Positions 6,267 through 10,119 of a stretch of DNA of 10,119 nt are shown here, in pieces. Under the pieces are notes generated by a model. That model worked only from the letters and a program-made list of their open reading frames with translations. It had not been told where the DNA came from and made no database searches. Within the stretch, counting starts at the first letter, position 1. Every line of letters begins with the position of its first letter. The translations under genes were made by a program, and so were the position numbers. Source of the stretch: Candidatus Merdenecus merdavium (GTDB lineage Bacteria; Bacillota; Clostridia; Lachnospirales; Lachnospiraceae); contig DVLR01000020.1 in assembly GCA_018715425.1 (NCBI GenBank), positions 1-10,119 on the forward strand. Direction: 5' to 3'.

Positions 6267-7473
6267 ATCCTAACCACCTTCTTACTTCTTTTAGTTTATT
6301 GATAAAAAAGTCAACGTCCTCTCTTGTATTATAAAGATAGAATGATACCCTACAAACAGAGCTATATCCCATATGTTTTAATAAGGGTTGAGCGCAATGA
6401 TTACCTGCTCGAATGCAAATGCCATCTTGGTCTAAGATAGAGGCAACATCATGTGGATGGACATCTTTGACTTGAAACGGAATAACTCCAATTCTTGGTT
6501 GATCTAAATCGCCCAATATCTCTATAAAAGATAACTCTTTCATTTTCTTTATGGTGTAAGCTACCAAATCCTGCTCCATTGCAAGGATTTGCTCCATTCC
6601 TATGTTTTGTAAATAATCAATAGCTGTGCTAAGTCCTACTATAGATGCTACATTTTGAGTTCCGCCCTCGTATTTAGCAGGAATCGGAGCAAAGTCTGTT
6701 TCCTGTTCTTCCACATAATCGATCATGTCTCCACCGTATAAAAATGGAGGCATTCTATCTAACAGTTCCTTTGTTCCATATAGCCCACCTACTCCCATAG
6801 GACCGAGTAGCTTATGACCAGAAAAAATATAAAAATCAGGATCAAGATCTGTTAAATCAACACTCAAATGAGGCACTGCCTGGGTTCCATCAATGACCGT
6901 AACTGCACCGTATTTTTTACTCACGTTTATGATGTCTTTTATTGGATTTATAAATCCCAGTACATTTGAAACATGAGTTACAGCAACAACCTTTGTTTTA
7001 TGATTGATTTTACTTAAAAAATCAGGATAATCAAAAGTTCCATCTTCCTTTAAATAAATATATTTTAAGGTCGCTTTTCTTTCCTTAGCTACTCGTTGCC
7101 AAGACACTAAATTTGAGTGGTGTTCCTGAATAGAAATTAAAATTTCATCACCCTCATTTACAAAGTAATTACCAAAACTATAAGCAACAAGATTCAAAGA
7201 TTCCGTTGCATTTTTTGTAAAAATAAGTTCACCTTTTTGAGTGTTTACATTTAAAAACTTCTTAACTTTATTTCTACCTTCTTCCATAGCATCTGTTGCC
7301 ATCATGGAAAGATGATAGGAACCCCTATGAGGATTTGCATTACTTTCCTCATAGTATTTTCTTATGGAATCTAAGACTTGGATTGGCTTTTGAGTTGTAG
7401 CAGCACTATCTAAATATACAATGGGATTCTTACTCGATGATAATATAGGAAAATCCTGTTTCATATCCCTCAT
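6256..7473 (-). CDS. sufS: SufS, cysteine desulfurase (class II, NifS-like)
   Basis: A 405-residue PLP enzyme that removes sulfur from L-cysteine, giving alanine and an enzyme persulfide for FeS clusters. Residues seen: EHHSNLVSW with His119 stacking on PLP, Asp195 and Gln198 in VIDGTQAV, Schiff-base Lys221 in FSGHKLLGP, and persulfide Cys360 in RAGNHCAQPL. The short active-site loop around Cys360 is the group II (SufS) form, which needs a partner such as SufU; sufU follows with an 11-bp overlap. The ATG at 7473 directly abuts the TAA of sufD. AAAGGAGG lies 9 nt upstream inside the sufD end, supporting this start over the second ATG three codons on. Full length; no anomaly seen. Confidence 0.97.
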   Translation of the reverse strand: MRDMKQDFPILSSSKNPIVYLDSAATTQKPIQVLDSIRKYYEESNANPHRGSYHLSMMATDAMEEGRNKVKKFLNVNTQKGELIFTKNATESLNLVAYSFGNYFVNEGDEILISIQEHHSNLVSWQRVAKERKATLKYIYLKEDGTFDYPDFLSKINHKTKVVAVTHVSNVLGFINPIKDIINVSKKYGAVTVIDGTQAVPHLSVDLTDLDPDFYIFSGHKLLGPMGVGGLYGTKELLDRMPPFLYGGDMIDYVEEQETDFAPIPAKYEGGTQNVASIVGLSTAIDYLQNIGMEQILAMEQDLVAYTIKKMKELSFIEILGDLDQPRIGVIPFQVKDVHPHDVASILDQDGICIRAGNHCAQPLLKHMGYSSVCRVSFYLYNTREDVDFFINKLKEVRRWLGYEA

Positions 7474-8526
7474 TTAAGACATCCTCCTTTGGATCATATC
7501 AATTAACTCTTCTACAACAATTTCTGATGGAATCAGGTCTAAAATTGGATGAAAACTTCCTTCTACAATCATTCGTTTACTATGTTCCATAGAAAATCCC
7601 CTACTCATTAAATAGAATAATTTATCCTCATCTATCCTTCCACAAGATGCAGCATGTTCTCCACTTACATCGTCTTCAGCACATAATATCAGTGGCATCG
7701 CCTTATTTCTTACTTGTTCTGATAATAAGAGGACTTCTTCTTTCTCCCGTCCTTTTGAGTGGCTAGCCCCTTTCTTAAAGTCAATAGAACCACGGAAGGT
7801 TTTCTTAGCTTGATCATCTAAAACTCCCTTTATATCCATGTTGCTTTCACTTAATTCCCCTACATGGGTTAATACGTAATTCATATCCAGTTGGCTATTA
7901 CCACCCTGTAAATAAAGTCCTTGTATATTTCCTTTTGCCTTGTCTTCTAACTGAATGTTAATATTATCTATGATTCTATCATCACCCATTAAAACTGAGA
8001 TAACATTCACTTTAGAATCTTTTTTTGCTGCCACAATTGTTTCTAAGGCCTCTAATGATTGATTCTCTAATAAATGAATATGAATTACAGTCCCTTTTGA
8101 ACCTGGATGAGTTGTAATCTCTTGTATCCCCATATGGGTTCCAATGCCTCTGTAAATAAAGATTAAAGTGGCATCGACGTCTTTTTCAAATATTATTTCA
8201 CTTTTTTCGTATAGACTTTCGTTATTTAAGGTGTAATCATAAATAATTGGTTCTTCACAGGATTGATCAACAATCACTTGTTTTAATCCTTCTACTTGCC
8301 CATCTACGTATGTTCTAAACTCTTCGCCCATAGGTGCACGAGATGGTAGATAATCCTTCTTATTATTTATAGATAAAACCTTGATTTGTTCTTCTCCTGT
8401 AACCTTTATTTGGGTATGGTCTTTCTTGCTGTGAAATTGTTCTTTATCTAATGTATAATCATTCATACCCAGCCATCTATAAGTGGACACTGGAGAAGGA
8501 TTCATCTTCTTTATTGTTGTTTCCAT
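7474..8526 (-). CDS. sufD: SufD, FeS-cluster scaffold subunit (short form)
   Basis: A 350-residue SufBD-superfamily protein that pairs with SufB and SufC to build FeS clusters. The beta-helix core runs through about residues 110-280. The C-terminal family motif, GEHAASCGRIDEDKLFYLMSRG, starts at 289, and His291 corresponds to the cluster-related His360 of E. coli SufD. The helical end (311-350) is complete. SufD proteins are usually about 420-440 residues; here the N-terminal region is shortened, not the core. The ATG at 8526 has AGGAGGAG upstream, overlapping the TAG of sufB, so no earlier start is expected. It lies between sufB (11-nt gap) and sufS (no gap). Identity is secure from position and the C-terminal motif; the compact size is the only unusual point. 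Confidence 0.94.
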   Translation of the reverse strand: METTIKKMNPSPVSTYRWLGMNDYTLDKEQFHSKKDHTQIKVTGEEQIKVLSINNKKDYLPSRAPMGEEFRTYVDGQVEGLKQVIVDQSCEEPIIYDYTLNNESLYEKSEIIFEKDVDATLIFIYRGIGTHMGIQEITTHPGSKGTVIHIHLLENQSLEALETIVAAKKDSKVNVISVLMGDDRIIDNINIQLEDKAKGNIQGLYLQGGNSQLDMNYVLTHVGELSESNMDIKGVLDDQAKKTFRGSIDFKKGASHSKGREKEEVLLLSEQVRNKAMPLILCAEDDVSGEHAASCGRIDEDKLFYLMSRGFSMEHSKRMIVEGSFHPILDLIPSEIVVEELIDMIQRRMS

Positions 8527-8537
8527 AGTAACTCCTC

Positions 8538-9944
8538 CTATCCGATAGCGCCTTCTAATTCTAATTGTATTAATTGATTCATTTCTACTGCATATTCTAA
8601 TGGTAATTCTTTTGCTACAGGTTCAGCAAAACCACGAACAATCATCGCTCTAGCTTCTTCTTCACTCAGCCCTCTTGTCATAAGATAAAAAATAGATTCA
8701 TCACTAATCTTACCGATTTTAGCTTCATGTCCAATATCTACCTTACTATTCATAATGTCTAGAACTGGGATGGTGTCTGATTTCGATTCATTATCTAACA
8801 TTAAGGATTCACAAGAAACGGTAGATCTTGCATCATAAGCATTTGGGCCTACTTTAATCACGCCTCGATAATCAGCTACTCCTCCATCTTTACATATGGA
8901 TTTAGAATTAATTGTAGAAGTCGTATTTTTACCTAAATGTATAACTTTAGATCCTGTGTCTAATACCTGTCCTCTACCTGCAAAGGTAATACCAGTAAAT
9001 TCTGATGAAGCATTATCACCTTTTAAAATACTCATAGGATAGAGCATAGAGATCTTAGAGCCAAAGGATCCTGATACCCACTCAATCTTACCATCCTTTT
9101 CTACAATGGCTCTTTTTGTATTAAGATTCAACATATTTCTAGACCAGTTCTCAATGGTAGAGTAACGAAGACTAGCTCCTTCTTTAACAAATAACTCAAC
9201 GCATCCAGCATGGAGGTTCGTCACATTATACTTAGGAGCTGAACATCCTTCGATAAAGTGAAGAGAGGCACCCTTTTCTACAATAATTAAGGTATGTTCA
9301 AACTGACCAGCCCCTGGAGAGTTTGATCTAAAGTAAGATTGTAATGGAATATCTACATGTACATTTTCAGGAACGTATACGAAAGATCCTCCAGACCAAA
9401 CAGCACCGTGAAGAGCTGCAAATTTATGATCATTTGGCGGTACCGCCTTCATAAAATATTGTTTTACAATATCGCTGTGCTCTCTTACTGCCGTTTCCAT
9501 ATCCGTATAAATAACACCTTGCTTTACCAACTCTCCTCTAATGGAATGATAGACAACCTCTGAATCATATTGGGCTCCAACCCCAGCTAAGGACTCCTTC
9601 TCTGCTTCTGGGATACCAAGGAGATCAAAAGTCTTTTTAATATCTTCTGGAACTTCATCCCAATTTCCTTTCATATCCGCCTTTGGTCTAACGTATGTTA
9701 CAATTTGATCCATATCTAATTCGCTTAAATCTGGACCCCAGGTTGGAAGTTCTATATTATGATATACTTTTAGAGCGTTCAATCTAAAATTTCTCATCCA
9801 TTCATCTTCATTTTTACCATCAGAAATCTCTCTGATTATTTTTTCACTTAATCCCTGATCTGTTTTAAAAGAATAGGTGTCTTCATTTTTTATATCATAG
9901 ATACCACGATCAATATCTTCAACGTATGTTTTATTTTCAGCCAT
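8538..9944 (-). CDS. sufB: SufB, FeS-cluster assembly scaffold protein
   Basis: A 468-residue cytoplasmic scaffold on which FeS clusters form within the SufBCD complex. Features include an N-terminal helical part (NFRLNALKVYHNIELPTWGPDLSEL, about 52-76), the beta-helix core (about 210-390), and the C-terminal domain with KISDESIFYLMTRGLSEEEA (412-431). Cys378 (VSCESLMLD) and Glu407 (GHEAKIG) fall exactly 27 residues below E. coli Cys405 and Glu434, the residues linked to sulfur transfer and cluster building, and 27 is also the difference in total length. AGGAGGG with 6-nt spacing precedes the ATG at 9944 and overlaps the sufC stop. Full length, with no anomaly. Confidence 0.98.
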   Translation of the reverse strand: MAENKTYVEDIDRGIYDIKNEDTYSFKTDQGLSEKIIREISDGKNEDEWMRNFRLNALKVYHNIELPTWGPDLSELDMDQIVTYVRPKADMKGNWDEVPEDIKKTFDLLGIPEAEKESLAGVGAQYDSEVVYHSIRGELVKQGVIYTDMETAVREHSDIVKQYFMKAVPPNDHKFAALHGAVWSGGSFVYVPENVHVDIPLQSYFRSNSPGAGQFEHTLIIVEKGASLHFIEGCSAPKYNVTNLHAGCVELFVKEGASLRYSTIENWSRNMLNLNTKRAIVEKDGKIEWVSGSFGSKISMLYPMSILKGDNASSEFTGITFAGRGQVLDTGSKVIHLGKNTTSTINSKSICKDGGVADYRGVIKVGPNAYDARSTVSCESLMLDNESKSDTIPVLDIMNSKVDIGHEAKIGKISDESIFYLMTRGLSEEEARAMIVRGFAEPVAKELPLEYAVEMNQLIQLELEGAIG

Positions 9945-9955
9945 GCATATCCCTC

Positions 9956-10119
9956 CTATTCCTGGGCTACTTGAAAGTCAGTGTATCCATTGGATTCAAT
10001 TTCATCTGCTAAGGATGCTGGACCTGTTTTAACAATCTTACCGTTTACTAATACATGGACGTAATCCACCTTAATATTTTCCAGTATTCTCTTGTTATGA
10101 GTAATAATAATAACAGCAT
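9956..10119 (-). CDS. sufC: SufC, FeS-assembly ATPase (C-terminal 53 residues, cut by window edge)
   Basis: The window holds only the end of SufC, the ABC-type ATPase that drives the SufBCD scaffold. The visible part begins AVIIITHNKRILENI, with the switch His of the ATPase in ITHN. It continues with DYVHVLVNGKIVKTGPASLADEIESNGY, which closely follows the SufC family end. The TAG at 9958-9956 doubles as the start of the sufB ribosome site (TAGGAGGG), 11 nt before the sufB ATG. The Walker motifs and the operon promoter lie outside the window. Confidence 0.95.
   Translation of the reverse strand, partial: AVIIITHNKRILENIKVDYVHVLVNGKIVKTGPASLADEIESNGYTDFQVAQE

Noticed and set aside
1..10119. 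CRISPR arrays, insertion sequences, tRNA genes or defence systems
   Set aside because: No regularly spaced repeats, transposase-like frames or tRNA-like sequences were seen; every long frame on the minus strand is an ordinary metabolic, transport or lipoprotein gene.

Overview
The window is AT-rich, tightly packed, and every gene lies on the minus strand. The FeS-assembly genes run sufC-sufB-sufD-sufS-sufU, the arrangement typical of Firmicutes. AGGAGG-type ribosome binding sites, a lipobox-anchored transporter binding protein and a butanol-dehydrogenase-type iron alcohol dehydrogenase all fit an anaerobic, clostridium-like Firmicute. A Lachnospirales-type member is my guess, partly from the Thr/Glu-rich lipoprotein; the species cannot be fixed from this stretch.

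In order of transcription (high to low coordinates), the first block is the suf operon. It holds the last 53 codons of sufC, then sufB, sufD, sufS and sufU, with gaps of 11 nt or less or direct overlaps. SufB, SufC and SufD form the scaffold/ATPase complex. SufS takes sulfur from cysteine, and SufU is the zinc-type sulfur acceptor that relays it. The key residues are visible in SufB, SufS, SufU and the partial SufC; SufD keeps one and has a short N-terminal half. The suf promoter lies outside the window.

After a 138-nt gap holding an extended -10 promoter and two operator-like palindromes comes a two-gene unit: an FGGY carbohydrate kinase and an iron-dependent alcohol dehydrogenase. It looks like a small inducible catabolic unit of unknown substrate. 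Next is a single lipoprotein of unknown function with a Thr/Glu-rich, tandemly repeated linker.

The last block is a polar amino-acid ABC importer in the order ATPase, binding protein, permease (cut by the window edge). Upstream it has a near-consensus sigma-A promoter, a 21-bp-spaced direct repeat touching the -35 box, a short leader with a terminator-like hairpin, and a GTG start that overlaps an ATG-TGA minimal ORF. This leader is the most interesting regulatory stretch. I saw no mobile elements, CRISPR arrays, tRNAs or rRNAs, and no gap longer than about 205 bases. Most of the window is ordinary core metabolism; the points of interest are regulatory DNA, the lipoprotein and the unassigned kinase/dehydrogenase pair.
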